A model generated the notes under the pieces. That model had not been told where the DNA came from. It saw only the letters and a program-made list of their open reading frames with translations, and did no database searches. From Megaustenia siamemsis (Eukaryota; Mollusca; Gastropoda; Stylommatophora; Ariophantidae): a stretch of 64,000 bases of DNA. Made by a program: the position numbers and the translations under genes. Location: contig JAVIAB010000041.1 in NCBI GenBank assembly GCA_032433765.1, forward strand, positions 78,049,835 through 78,113,834, written 5' to 3'. Positions 48,434 through 59,769 of this stretch are shown in pieces (position 1 is the first letter of the stretch; every line of letters begins with the position of its first letter).

Positions 48434-49379
48434 CTGTTGTAGCACAAGATAAATAGGCACAGTTAATAATAGTTTACAATCTCGCGAACTTCCAAAAGTA
48501 AACCTATTCTTGAGCACTAGAAAGACAATTATGCGATGTATTTTTATAACTAACAAAATGAAATTTATGACATATATGTATGTATGTCCTTGACGTTTTG
48601 ACAGACGGTCGGTAGCAAGCAAGCATGATTAATCAGTAATTTAGTAAGATATTAGTGTCTTATGCTGGATGCTGTTTTATTTAACATCTCTTGTGGCTGA
48701 ATCTGCCAATATTGGATGGACAGATCTGATCGCAGAACGAACAAGATGTATTCGTGGTGCCTGCCTAGCCTCCTTCCTCCCCTCGCCTTTGTCTTCCGAG
48801 TTTGAAGTGTTGCTATGCCGTTTTTTTTATTTTATTCTCCTTGTGCTACGATCTGATGCCAGATTCTCTCAGTTTCTTTCACTGATAGAGAATTCACTAA
48901 GGGAAGCCCTGCAAACAGCCATATAATCATCACAAGATCAAACGGAGGACAAGTAGTAGCAAAAGGAAAATGAAACATAGACACAAAGGAAGGGAAGGGC
49001 GACAGCAGAAGAAGTATTTGATCATAATGAAGTTCAGATACCAAAACAACAAAGACAGTACGATATCACTTCTAAATACTATGGAAGATAGAGCACCGTA
49101 TCAGCACACAAGGTTACAATGTGCACAGAGGCAAGAAAGAAGAGAACACAGAGAAGTAGAAAACGTTAATAGAAGTGAGGAATATAAAAATACGAAGAAG
49201 ACAGATATGTGTGTTATAAGAAAAGGCAAAAACAATAGTCTTCAGGAAAATCGGTACAGTAAAAAAGACACAGGGATAATAAATATATTAACAATAGATG
49301 GAGAAGAGACCAGTACAAATGAGACAGCAAATACAGAAGAGACAGAACAATGAGATTAAATGACACAGTAAGGAAGCAC
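48434..49379. other. Intron sequence, nothing firmly recognised
   Basis: Contains a lysine- and glutamate-rich plus ORF (48970-49353) without domain motifs. Its 3' continuation into 49380-49620 looks like LINE C-terminal sequence, so it may be decayed LINE as well. Confidence 0.35.
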
Positions 49380-49625
49380 TAATAAACGTAGAAGTGATGA
49401 TACGGATGGATAGACTACGAAGAAAAAGAAGTATATGCAGAAAGCAATAATAATAAGAAGCCAGCACAAAAATGGAGCTCCTAAGAAACATTAGAAAGAA
49501 ACAATTAACATTTTTCGGGCACATCATGAGAAGAGGAAGCAAGTTGGCAAAATACAGAGAAACAGAGATCGTGGACGACACAGAGATAAAATACTGGATA
49601 ACTTGGTGTCATGGTATAAAGTCAA
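49380..49625 (+). mobile_element. RTE-like LINE relic (C-terminal end)
   Basis: The frame ELLRNIRKKQLTFFGHIMRR (49471 on), then GSKLAKYRETEIVDDTE, corresponds to the x-FGHIMRR block of RTE-type C-termini. It is not open further. Confidence 0.6.
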
Positions 49626-50084
49626 AATAATGTACTACTTAACACATCTGCGCCGATGAAGCGGAGCCGTACATACGGCAATATTCCTTTATGGTCAAGT
49701 CAAGTCTTGTGAATGCGACCTTCCACCGTCTAGAGTTGATCTGCGGTTTACACCAACACATTGAGTGCTGTTCAATGGGGCCGTCGTTGGAATTGGTTGA
49801 CACAAGTTATTTACATGTTACAACTCATTAATGTCGATTGCTCCGTCAAGTCAACCGACGTTTTTTCTCTATAAGGAATTTGCATCGTGTTTCGTTCTGT
49901 GTAGGCTGCATTCACTAGAGTAATCGGGAATCTATAAGCGCAGCCATTGTTATGTGTACTACCTCATCATAATGGCTCATTGTATATACCTAGACCAGCC
50001 ATACGCTAATCTTGCGGTCTGTTGTTTGATGTTCGACGGGGATAATCCGACGACTAACTGTGTATTATATGTTCGGAATTGGAG
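49626..50084. other. Intron sequence, nothing recognised
   Basis: Unique sequence with slightly higher GC than its surroundings. No motif found. Confidence 0.35.
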
Positions 50085-50350
50085 TCAACAACGATTTCCT
50101 AACATCATTTCACACTTTCCAAGTCGTTCTGTTTCTTGCCATTCTTGTAAGATCATTCCATGTCTTTCACATCATCTTCATCGCTGCTTCTATATGTCTT
50201 CTATAAGAATTCTTTGGTCTTCCTCTTTTTCTTTTCCAGTGGGAATTCCAAAAAAGGGCATGTTGTGTAATACTCTCATTTGGCTTCCGCAGTATGTGTC
50301 CTGTCCAGCGCCATCGTCTTTGCTGTATCTCTTTATCCAGCATCACTGAT
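50085..50350 (-). mobile_element. RTE-like LINE relic (same family as 8730 and 21202)
   Basis: The reverse complement carries DKEIQQRRWRWTGHILRKP, then NESITQHALFWN, matching [11 protein letters not shown]...ESITQQA of the copies at 9890 and 21390. It is 5'- and 3'-degraded. Confidence 0.8.
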
Positions 50351-50467
50351 CTATAATATATAAACTATAACTATATTCTTCCTAAGTATTTTTAAATATC
50401 AGGATAGATCGTTGTCAATTTCACAACCAACATAATTCTCTAAATATAGAATTGTAATAATCATTAC

Positions 50468-50626
50468 CTAGTTTCAACTGGGTTGAATACCAAAAAATGA
50501 ACCCTTTTTTGTTGTTGGTGTCATCAGAATGAAACACAACAGTCATGGAACTGCCAGAGCTTGTGTATGTTACATCTGATATTCTGCCACACAATAATTT
50601 TATTCTTGGAGAGTTGGTGCTGTTAC
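50468..50626 (-). CDS. CUB-1 exon C (end of CUB domain)
   Basis: 159-nt exon, acceptor CATCTTTAG, donor GTAATG. It reads NSTNSPRIKLLCGRISDVTY, then SSMTVVFHSDDTNNKKG, then FIFWYSTQLKL. It has the conserved LCG cysteine, the HSD motif and the final aromatic strand. Its 3' splice site lies about 68 bp from an RNase-H-type retroelement fragment. Confidence 0.88.
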
Positions 50627-50693
50627 CTAAAGATGCGAAACATAAAACGATCTGCATGATTTTAAGTAGCAACATCATAATTAAACTCTGAAC

Positions 50694-51062
50694 ATCTTGA
50701 GATACGATGTTCCTAGACATTTGGAAGTAAGGGGAAATGAAAGAGCGGACAGGTTGGCTAGCTGCGCTGTCGTTGAGGACTGTCAACCAATGGATCGGGC
50801 GGACATCATCAATGCTCTCCGATATGTGGGAAGAGCACAGGACTTCGACGACCACAAATCCACGTCACTCCTTCGGATGAAAGAGATGGGAGTTAAGATA
50901 GGCACAGCCAGAAACGAGAAAATTAGTGGTCGTGTAAGAAGATCACCCAACACAGAACTGGAGTCGTCAGTCGCTGGACACTGCGGGATCATCTGAGGAG
51001 GGGATCTGAGCACCTATGGACATGTTCGGTGTGCAATAATGATGACCCGCAAATAAATCAAT
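50694..51062 (+). mobile_element. RNase-H-type retroelement fragment, unexpanded reference copy
   Basis: The frame reads RYDVPRHLEVRGNERADRLA, then SCAVVEDCQPMDRADIINAL, RYVGRAQDFDDHKSTSLLRM, KEMGVKIGTARNEKISGRVR and RSPNTELESSVAGHCGII. H-x-x-V-x-GNE-x-AD-x-LA is the last catalytic region of a retroelement RNase H domain. This copy holds a single 44-bp unit (50895-50938) bounded by aagat at 50895-50899 and at 50939-50943. The 3' end is aataaatcaataactcaata. The RT part is absent. Confidence 0.82.
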
Positions 51063-51065
51063 AAC

Positions 51066-51462
51066 TCAATACGAAGCATTTAGTAAACAAACAGAACTTA
51101 TACTTCTCAACTGCGGTGTGATACCATTGCTAACATATGGCATGTGAAAGTTGCAAATCAAACCATACTTTAGATAATAAATTAAACACCTTTGAAAAAC
51201 AAAACAAATGCCTTCATATGATCGCAAACATAAGCTGGAAAGAATACATATAAAATGAACATATAAGAGACGAATCAAAACAAGAACACGTGTCAAGCTT
51301 TATAAGCAGAAGGCTTTGGAAATAAATCGGTCATGTGCTGAGAATGAAGAAAGACTTCCCCGTCAGGCATTCATATGGAAACCATCTGGTAAAAGAAAAC
51401 CAGGCAGACCAAGAGAATCACTTTACAGAGCAATTAATAGGAAGGCTCAACGAGTGAACTTC
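51066..51462 (+). mobile_element. RTE-like LINE relic
   Basis: Broken frames: LNTFEKQNKCLHMIANISWK (51182 on), GHVLRMKKDFPRQAFIWKP (51330 on), SGKRKPGRPRESLYRAI. These are the end blocks of an RTE-type ORF. A SINE landed just after it. Confidence 0.7.
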
Positions 51463-51475
51463 AAGACATATAAGA

Positions 51476-51819
51476 GTAAAAAAGTAAGTAAAGTACCCCC
51501 CGTCACGCCAAGTGGCGTATAGGGAAATATGGTGTTAGTGACCCTATATTTTACAGACTTTCAGCACATGATTTTTGGGGTAATGTGGTCGGTATTACGC
51601 CCGTGCTGCTTTTACTTTCCCAGAAAAAATCCGGTACCCATTTAAGGCTGGGTGAACCCGGAGCCGTCGGTTGGGATCGAACCCTACCCCTTGTCCGTAG
51701 TAGTCCAGTTCACTAACCACTGAGCTATCGCGGCTCCTACTAATTTTTAGGGAATTAGTAAAACCCAGGTGTCCTCGCCAGGATTACGAACCCCGGCTGT
51801 TGCCGTGGTAAGCCAACCG
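51476..51819 (-). mobile_element. Composite SINE with two tRNA-like heads (copy 4)
   Basis: Minus-strand insertion bounded by a perfect 13-bp duplication aagacatataaga (51463-51475 and 51820-51832). From its 5' end (51819) it starts with a tRNA-like module (tggcttaccacgg, then ggttcgtaatcc, about 51740-51819), followed by the standard SINE: A box tagctcagtgg, B box ggttcgatccc, conserved body and T-rich tail ending at 51476. Because the duplication encloses both modules, they inserted as one unit. Confidence 0.8.
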
Positions 51820-51832
51820 AAGACATATAAGA

Positions 51833-52739
51833 ACTAGCAGTAAATCATCAATCGTGAAGAACTGTGACTTCCTCCTGATGTACTGTCTTGGGCCCGATAG
51901 GAAAATGAACATCATAATGTGGTTTTATTTTGATAGATGCCTATTTCTTTAAGTTCAATAAATATGGCACATATAATACATATACAAATTATATATACCT
52001 CCAAGATTGAATTTTTTTTTTCAAATAAGGAAGTAATAATATGTATTTGATGAGCCTAACTTTTACAGTAGATGAATCTATTTTATCTCTCAGATCTTAA
52101 AGTAATTAATTGTCTTTTTACATCGTTGACACATTGCTCACAATTCCCAACAGTTAGAAAGACTACAATTAAGTTCAGGCTAGGAGAAGCCAGAGTTATG
52201 GATCAAACAAAGTTAGCTGACAAGTCGTCATTGCGCATGGGATAACTTCATTGAGTTAAATCCCTTGCGCAACGTTTTCCTTGAGGGGCAGTTGCAGATA
52301 ATCTCAGTCATCTCCACCGTCGCCATATTTGTACCGAAAACAATGAAGATCCTTTAGCACGAAACTCTGTATCGCAAGCAAAGTCCTTGATAATGGAGAA
52401 CGAACGTCGGATAATGAAATGTTATTGTTACGTAAATTTGCCTTCGAGAACATGTGGTAATACATTTACAGTGGACGGACTATTGCACATTTGCCTTGAG
52501 ACTGTCGATGAGTGTTCAAGCCAGAATGAAAGGTTCAAGAACAAATCATAGGAGATCGATGGTGTTTATTACGGGTTAGCGCTATTTTCATCTTTGTCAT
52601 CATGTGACATACCGGTTGGCGTAGAATATCATGCCTTTCCACAGTATTATGTCTACAATGCATCGCATCGATTCTGTTGTTGGCTGTTTTCCATGACACA
52701 ACACAAAGCTATCTAGCATTTTCTCTCTTTGTCGCATGC
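51833..52739. other. Intron sequence, nothing recognised
   Basis: Unique AT-rich sequence between the composite SINE and the old LINE. Confidence 0.4.
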
Positions 52740-54300
52740 GATCTTTCTTCTCCTATATTTTTTTCCAGCTGTAACCAAGTATTCGAACTTTCTTTTTCTC
52801 ATGATGTAGACATACCATTTTGATATTTACTTTTTTATTGTTTCTTACAAGCTCCTTTTTGCGTTGCCTTTCTTGCGAATTTCCTCATTGGTCTTTTTAG
52901 CTGTCCAGGGAAGGCTCAATTTTTTATTGACAAATCCCATCTATGTCTTCATTAATCATATTTGTATTTGTTTGTCCTCTGTCCGTGAATCGCTTCCATA
53001 GGTCTGAATTGGCTCTAAATAGCGCATTTGAACTCTCTTTCTCACTCCTATTGACTTAGACATGTTGATTCTTTTTATTCCATTTTTTATAATGCTTCTT
53101 TGGGCTGCGCTATTCTGTTTATTTATTAAGTGCATGTTATGTGTAATGTTATTAAAAACTATCTGTCTATCTTTACGACACATAGTACCATTGCTGGTGT
53201 ATGTCGGGGGGGGGGGGGCAACGATAGAACCAGAGAGATAAAGGCCGCTTGGTCAAGCAGTCGCCACGACGTGTGCGACTCAGGATTTTTATTTATGTAT
53301 TGTTACGTACACATTATGTAATGTTATTATAGTGCTCAAATATTTGAGGGTTTGCGCGCGTATAACATTTGTTTCGCTAATTTGTATGTTGTATGATGTG
53401 ATGATTGTGTCTGCGATATGACCGATGCATCTATTTTCTTACTGTTTAGCCTTGAGACATTTCTTGTTGCTTTCTTGCACGAGTATGTCTATCATTTCTT
53501 GTAGTTGAATTATTTCTCTCTTATTAAGTCTGAGTCAACCGCATGTTGCATATTGTTTATGTTGTGACTATTGACTTCAATTCTTTTATTTTGTTTACTA
53601 TTGATATCATAATAGTTTCCTTGCAAAGTGGAAAGAAATCCGACGACATAGCACACCTGGTCTGGTTCCTTGTTTTATATCCTAGACTGTCCTGTTTGGT
53701 TGCCGATTATTATGGACACTATTTGTTGAAGATAAATGTTTTTTTTTTATGACTATCGGATTTTGTCATCAATGTTTAGTTTCACCAGGGAATTGACTAT
53801 TTCCACATGCTTTACTTTGTTAAATGCTTTCGTGTAGAATATGAAGGAAGTGTATAGATCATTCTTTACCTCTATAGCTCTTGTTATCAATGTTCACTTT
53901 ATGTATACTGATGCATTATTGGTTCCTTTACCTTCCACAAATCCACATTGTTCCTTACTTATTCTGGAATTATTTTGTTTCTTGTACGTTTCATTCTTAT
54001 TCTTAGCAATATTTTCGTCAAATAATTCATGAGACTAATAACGCAATGGTCATCACAAATCAGTGGCGCCTGACTTCTTTTGGATGCCTACAGAGATATA
54101 TTTTAGTTCATCTGCCGTTATGTGCCACTGTTATACATGTCATTTAGTAGTTTTGTTATGAACTATCCTCCCTGCTCACCTAAAGCACATATCGTGTTGA
54201 TTGTTATATTATTGGGACCTGAACTATTGTCCTTTTTCAGTTCCATGGAGAGACATTCTCAGAACTAAGTGTTTCTCAGCGCTAGCTCCGCCTATTGAGT
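52740..54300 (-). mobile_element. Old, heavily decayed RTE-like LINE
   Basis: The minus strand, 5' to 3', shows RT fragments: GPNNITINTICALGEQGG near 54215, FYTKAFNKVKHVEIVNSLVK (motif A) near 53830, then C-terminal pieces (IGVRKRVQMRYLEPIQTYGS near 53030, KKTNEEIRKKGNAKRSL near 52880). Order and spacing agree with the element at 14221-16619. Stops and frameshifts throughout. Confidence 0.7.
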
Positions 54301-54339
54301 CTCAGGAAATTTCATTAAGGTGCTAACGTTAGTAACGGA

Positions 54340-54490
54340 AAGGACTGAAAGTAAATATGGAAAAGTGAATACTGTTGAAACTATATGGGCTGATCGTATA
54401 GTATGAAAAATGGAATACTTTGAAACAATATAGACTGATAGTATAGAATGAAAAATTGAATATTCTGGAAAAAATATGTACTGACGGTAA
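54340..54490. repeat. Decayed left edge of the 46-bp array
   Basis: Three diverged copies of a unit with ..aatatactgttgaaac, actgatagtat and gaaaaattgaatatt, resembling the main array after the SINE. Confidence 0.65.
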
Positions 54491-54747
54491 AAAAAAAAAA
54501 AAAGTAAGAAGCCCCGTCACGCCAATTGGAGTATTGGGAATGTGGTGTTAGTGACCATACATTTTACAGACCTTCAGCACATGATTTTTGGGGTTAATGT
54601 GGTCGGTATTACGCCCGTGCCGCTTTACTTTCAAAAAAAATATCCGGTACCCATTTAATGCTGGGTGACCCCGGAAGCCGTAGGTTGGGATCGAACCCTA
54701 CCTCTTGTCCTTTGTAGTCCAGTTCACTAACCACTATCGCGGCTACC
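54491..54747 (-). mobile_element. tRNA-derived SINE (copy 5), inserted in the 46-bp array
   Basis: The reverse complement has the full body and B box ggttcgatccc; the A box region is damaged (ctcagtgg partly lost). The poly-A start is the complement of the T tail. Flanks resemble array words on both sides (tactgacggta and cactgacagcata), an imperfect duplication. Confidence 0.85.
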
Positions 54748-55885
54748 ATGCACTGACAGCATAGTAGAATAGTTGACTAATGTTTGTAACAACATGGACT
54801 GACAGTATTGTAGAATACTTGACTAATGTTTGTAATAATATTGACTGACAGAATAGTAGAATACTTGACTAATGTTTGTAACAATATGGACTGACAGTAT
54901 TGTAGAATACTTGACTAAAGTTTGTAATAATATTGACTGACAGAATAGTAGAATACTTGACTAATGTTTGTAACAATATGGAATGACAGTATATTATAAT
55001 AATTGACTAATGTTTGTAACAATATGGACTGACATTATTGTAGAATACTTGACTAATGTTTGTAACAATAAGGACTGACATTATTGTAGAATACTTGACT
55101 AATGTTTGTAACAATATGGACTGACAGTATTGTAGAATACTTGACTAATGTTTGTAACAATATGGACTGACAGTATTGTAGAATACTTGACTAATGTTTG
55201 TAACAATATGGACTGACAGTATTGTAGAATACTTGACTAATGTTTGTAACAATAAGGACTGACATTATTGTAGAATACTTGACTAATGTTTGTAATAATA
55301 TTGACTGACAGAATAGTAGAATACTTGACTAATGTTTGTAACAATATGGAATGACAGTATATTAGAATAATTGACTAATGTTTGCAACAATATGGAATGA
55401 CAGTATATTAGAATAATTGACTAATGTTTGTAACAATATGGACTGAAAGTAAAATATATATAATTGACTAATGTTTGTAACAATATGGAATGACAGTATA
55501 TTACAATAATTGACTAATGTTTGCAACAATATGGACTGAAAGTAAAATATATATAATTGACTAATGTTTGCAACAATATGGACTGAAAGTAAAATATATA
55601 TAATTGACTAATGTTTGCAACAATATGGACTGTAAGTAAAATATATATAATTGACTAATGTTTGCAACAATATGGACTGAAAGTAAAATATATATAATTG
55701 ACTAATGTTTGCAACAATATGGACTGAAAGTAAAATATATATAATTGACTAATGTTTGCAACAATATGGACTGAAAGTAAAATATATATAATTGACTAAT
55801 GTTTGCAACAATATGGACTGAACGTAAAAGATATATAAGTGTCTAATGTTTGCAACAATATGGACTGATAGTATAGGAAATATAA
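54748..55885. repeat. 46-bp minisatellite (about 24 copies) with a 44-bp subfamily
   Basis: 46-bp units with core gactaatgtttgtaacaata. The right third (about 55430-55850) is a distinct subfamily with aaaatatatataattgacta and gcaacaat in place of gtaacaat. Confidence 0.93.
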
Positions 55886-56185
55886 TTTCATAATAAAGAA
55901 GATTCGCTTAGACTTTTTAGACTAAAAATGTAGCGGAAGCTGATGCCTGTCATTAATGACAGTTGGTGTACTCGTCATTCGTAATGTTTAAAAATTATGA
56001 AAAATGGGGGAGGGGGGGGGTGGACAAATTTGATGATAGATTCAATAGTTTTATGCTGCAAAGTTCTATATAGTTTTCTATCACTGGCAGTCAACATGTT
56101 GTTCTAATATTCTAACAGAAATATATTTATTTTGTACAATTGACATGTTTACATAGTAACCTAAAACATTCAATGCATACACTAC
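55886..56185. other. Intron sequence, nothing recognised
   Basis: AT-rich spacer downstream (minus strand) of CUB-1 exon B, with a G run near 56006-56020. Confidence 0.4.
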
Positions 56186-56313
56186 CATCATACAAAGCCA
56201 CATAATCATATCGGCACTGGGACACGTCATCCTGCAAGTAGAAGTCCGTGAAAGTTAGGACAATCTCCTGTGTAGATAAGGCAGCATTGATGTGCCATTT
56301 GCAGTCCATGTTG
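56186..56313 (-). CDS. CUB-1 exon B (middle of CUB domain)
   Basis: 128-nt exon, acceptor TTTGTTTAG, donor GTAGTG. It reads NMDCKWHINAALSTQEIVL, then TFTDFYLQDDVSQ, then CRYDYVALYDG, the most canonical CUB centre of the four. It has both cysteines, the YDYV core and the closing YDG. Its exon A was not found between 56314 and 64000 and probably lies further upstream. Confidence 0.9.
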
Positions 56314-56726
56314 CTAAACAAATGTGAACATAATTAAAAGATAAGTTTATGTTATATAAGGAATGTGTTACAATGCCTCTTCGCAGCAGGAAGCGATCTG
56401 ATCATCTGAGGTCGCCCCCCACCCCTCAAGTAATTGTTTCTATCCTTTCAGCTTCTGGACACACTAAGGGAGGTGGGCCCACCTGGGTCATAACTCCCAG
56501 GCGTCGACCTCCTGCTGCATTGAACTCTAAAGCTCACTATACATTTGACACAAAATGACTACTTTTTTAAAGCAAGTAACACTTGTGCTCAAATCTACGG
56601 TCTATACCCGCTCGTATAATTACTTGTATTAGTTTTAAACCAGCGCCTTGATGTTCTCACCATGGTGGCAGCAGTCAAAATGGCTTGTATTTGAACCGTC
56701 CTTTTATATAGACTCGCGTACACGTT
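56314..56726. other. Unassigned sequence upstream of CUB-1 exon B
   Basis: Small ORFs only. No CUB exon A motif (SPxYP) on the minus strand. Confidence 0.4.
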
Positions 56727-57025
56727 ACATTCAGTCAAATACCAATGGACACAGAGATACAACACAGACGATGGCCCTGTATAGGCGTCACACTGAGATA
56801 TTATTACACGACTGGCTCTTTTTGGAAACACCAGGGGAAGAGATAAAGGGAAGGACCAAAATAATCTTGCAGAAGCCATATTGCAGCAGAGATGAAGATG
56901 TTGGGGAAGACATAAAATGATCTTAAAAGAATGGTAAGAAACAGAACGGTTTAGAAAGTGTTTGTTGAAGACCTATGCTCCACAGGGAGCTGAAAGGAAG
57001 AGGGAGAGAAAGAAGATACAACACC
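56727..57025 (+). mobile_element. RTE-like LINE relic (same family as 8730 and 21202)
   Basis: Parallels the copy at 21340-21640: cagtcaaataccaatggaca, gagatacaacacagacgatgg, aggggaagag, gatgaagatgttggggaaga and the ending ctatgctccacagggagctg. Frames are broken. Confidence 0.8.
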
Positions 57026-57631
57026 TCTGCGGCTAAGCTACATAATGAGTGGCATATATAACCTTCTACTGTCTACCTTACACTTGTGAAGTGGGGAAAG
57101 TCAAATGGCAGCCTCTCTGATATCGAAGACTGATGATATAGCTCTCCTCAGGTAAGACTGCCCTTTGTCTACTGTAATACAGATGGTGGTGCACCAAAGT
57201 CCTGCATAAACTGGCTATCGTGGTAAACATGGCACGAGTAAAAGCCTACAGTAAAAGTGTACGAAATACAGCAAACACATACTTCTTGTAAACTGGACAT
57301 TTGAACAGTCCTGAATAAAATTGGAAAGACACAGGAATGCGTGGAATCGTGGATTGAGAAAAGTACGTGGAGATGGCCTCAGGGCGACGGAAGTACCCAC
57401 ATTACATCAAGAAATCTAAGATGATTCCACTCATTGCATTTTACATAACATCATTGATTTGCGTCATTATAATAGAGGTCACGATGCCACTTGAAACCAG
57501 GATAAATGAACATCATGTCTTTAATTGAACCAAATACACAGTTTTGGTCATCGAGCTGAAACAGCAAAGGATCCAACGTCAGGAAACCAGGGAGTAGAAT
57601 AAATGTCTAATAGCTCATCTCTTTCTTGTTA
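57026..57631. other. Unassigned sequence
   Basis: No recognised exon, repeat or element. Confidence 0.4.
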
Positions 57632-57684
57632 GGATCATCATGATCATCATCATCATCATCATGATCATCATCATCATCATCATG

Positions 57685-57716
<32 letters not shown>

Positions 57717-57717
57717 G

Positions 57718-57761
<44 letters not shown>

Positions 57762-57762
57762 G

Positions 57763-57807
<45 letters not shown>
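57632..57807. repeat. (ATC)n microsatellite with ATG interruptions
   Basis: About 175 bases of ATC repeats broken by isolated gatc steps. It directly joins the interspersed repeat at 57808, of which it looks like the expanded 3' tail. Met-rich and Ile-rich ORFs here are artefacts. Confidence 0.97.
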
Positions 57808-57808
<1 letters not shown>

Positions 57809-58090
57809 CTTCACACCCGACGATTCCTTAGGTACTCCGATACTCCCCTCGAAAGTGGCGAGAAAATCCGAAGAGAGCGTTGGGTCACGTGCACGATCTC
57901 CGCAGCACGGCCTTTGATCCACTCGATGTGGGAAGGTTTTGCTGACAACTTAACCGGCGGGCAGCTGCCACATCTATGGCCTACTCGTTTCGATTTTTAA
58001 CTGCCAAGGGATCTTTAACGTGCGCGAGTGCACACAAGACGTTATGTTCATTGTCGTAACTCAAGAGGAATAGATATCGGATCTCACTAT
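57808..58090 (-). mobile_element. Untyped interspersed repeat with (ATG)n tail
   Basis: Moderately GC-rich block unlike its surroundings (landmarks gatctccgcagcacggcc, ccaagggatctttaacgtgc, gcgagtgcacacaagac). Read on the minus strand it ends in ...gaagtgatgatgatg, the same kind of tail as the LINEs at 14221 and 61318. I think it is a nonautonomous element; its family is not established. Confidence 0.45.
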
Positions 58091-58195
58091 GCAAGAGATC
58101 AGGGGAAGGTGACGTCATAAACAACCATGGATTCATGTTTTTAATGTTTGAACTATGACGTCACAGCTTCTGGTTGGATCTGAATCCGCATTCTT

Positions 58196-58362
58196 TCTTG
58201 TCCTGAGTTGGACCTCGTGTTTCATGCCTACCCAGCACCCACCCCCTCCCACCCCCTTCCTGTCCTGAGTTGGACCTCGTGTTTCATGCCTACCCAGCAC
58301 CCACCCCCCTCCCACCTCCTTCCAGCACCCACCCCCCTCCCACCTCCTTCCAGCACATTCTC
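58196..58362. repeat. Short tandem duplications, C-rich
   Basis: Two copies of a roughly 60-bp unit (tgtcctgagttggacctcgt ...), followed by two copies of a 28-bp C-rich unit (cagcacccacccccctccca). Confidence 0.85.
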
Positions 58363-59136
58363 TTTACAACTCTGTAATACAGGGCTGATAAACAGGTTGT
58401 GGAAGAGAGGCAATTTCACGAGTCAGCAGAAAAAAAGCGTCTTGCTGGCTAGGGAGTAATCGAGACTTACCAATAATCCCCGAATAAGGAAACGCTCGGA
58501 CAACAAAACTATCGAACACCGCCAAGATTACATTTACGGTGTCTGAGATAAAGGGGTGTCCAGTCAGTCAGATTATCAACTGATATCAGTAGCTCACATG
58601 TCTCTTTGAGCTGAGTGTTATCCCTGATTGGCGGAGTTGTCATCAAAGGCTAGATTGCCGACGCAACCAAAATTGTTTCAGACCGTTACGCACACATAAT
58701 ATTGCCACTTAAGATTAAGCTTGCGACTGGGTATAGAATGTATAACATATCAGAAGTTATATATGGACCAGAGTCACTTCAATCATAAGCGCGACATATT
58801 GTGAATTTTCAGAGTCGATGCAGTAGGTGGGACAGATGCCTTGAAGTCAAGACCCTGGAGACACCCCGCCCCCCTAACCTCCATCAAAATGTCCAGATTC
58901 TAAAGGACCGCATTATTTGCTCCACGTGAATCGTCTTCTGATGACCAGAGTGCTTCCTGCTACGAAGCTCTATATAAAGAGTTTTATATTATTGCGAAGA
59001 CCAGTATAATCTAAAAACATGACATCTTCTAAGTGCGTCTTCCTGTTAGTATAAGTTGCTTATTCCTGGCTGGGAGTGTGTACACAAACAACATAAGCTG
59101 TTTCTGAAATACAAATAATAATACATAAATATTATT
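58363..59136. other. Unassigned sequence
   Basis: No supported feature. Confidence 0.4.
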
Positions 59137-59490
59137 ATATGGGGAACTTCCGAGGCGATAATAGGGAATAATAGAACAAAGAAGTATGTGTTAGCACTCG
59201 GAAAAATTATATCGCCTCGGAAGTTCCCCATATAATTATTGTTGTTTGTCTGTCAATTTTTCCGAGTGCTAACACATACTTCTTTGTTCTATTATTCCCT
59301 ATTATCGCCTCGGAAGTTCCCCATATAATTATTGTTGTTTGTCTGTCAATTTTTCCGAGTGCTAACACATACTTCTTTGTTCTATTATTCCCTATTATCG
59401 CCTCGGAAGTTCCCCATATAATATTGTTGTTTGTCTGTCAATTTTTCCGAGTGCTAACACATACTTCTTTGTTCTATTATTCCCTGTTTC
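59137..59490. repeat. 93-bp tandem repeat (3 copies) with a 74-bp inverted copy
   Basis: 59137-59210 is the reverse complement of 59255-59328 (landmarks ggggaacttccgaggcgata and ccgagtgctaacacatactt), giving a possible hairpin with a 44-base loop. The right arm then repeats directly with a 93-bp period, as two further copies starting near 59348 and 59440. Confidence 0.93.
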
Positions 59491-59559
59491 TGAAATACCT
59501 TGATCCTGTTCTGAAAACAGCTGTAGCTGTAGGACACCTACTTTGTAGATCATTAATGA

Positions 59560-59627
59560 ACGAGAGAGCGAGACAGATCGAGAGAGAGAGAAAGCGAAGT
59601 AGATTGAGAGAGAGATCGATATAGATT

Positions 59628-59658
<31 letters not shown>

Positions 59659-59672
59659 TGAGAGAGAGAAAG
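59560..59672. repeat. GA-rich and (AT)n microsatellites
   Basis: GAGA-type repeats at about 59563-59620 and 59658-59672 enclose (AT)n at about 59630-59658. Confidence 0.95.
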
Positions 59673-59769
59673 TAGCTGTATTACTACACGTTTCATGAAG
59701 TGACCCACCACTGCCAACCAGCCTGTGTATGCTGTTACTTCTACAACCACATTAAGCGGAAAAGTATGA

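Noticed and set aside
48970..49353. 127-codon Lys/Glu-rich ORF as a gene
   Set aside because: Low-complexity composition; directly followed by LINE C-terminal sequence, so decayed LINE is more likely.
56349..56558. 69-codon plus-strand ORF
   Set aside because: No domain, no repeat support and no sign of conservation; length is within chance expectation.
57615..57831. Poly-Met and poly-Ile ORFs
   Set aside because: Translations of the (ATC)n microsatellite.
58133..58459. Overlapping Gly/Pro-rich ORFs
   Set aside because: They arise from tandemly duplicated C-rich sequence and have no domain.
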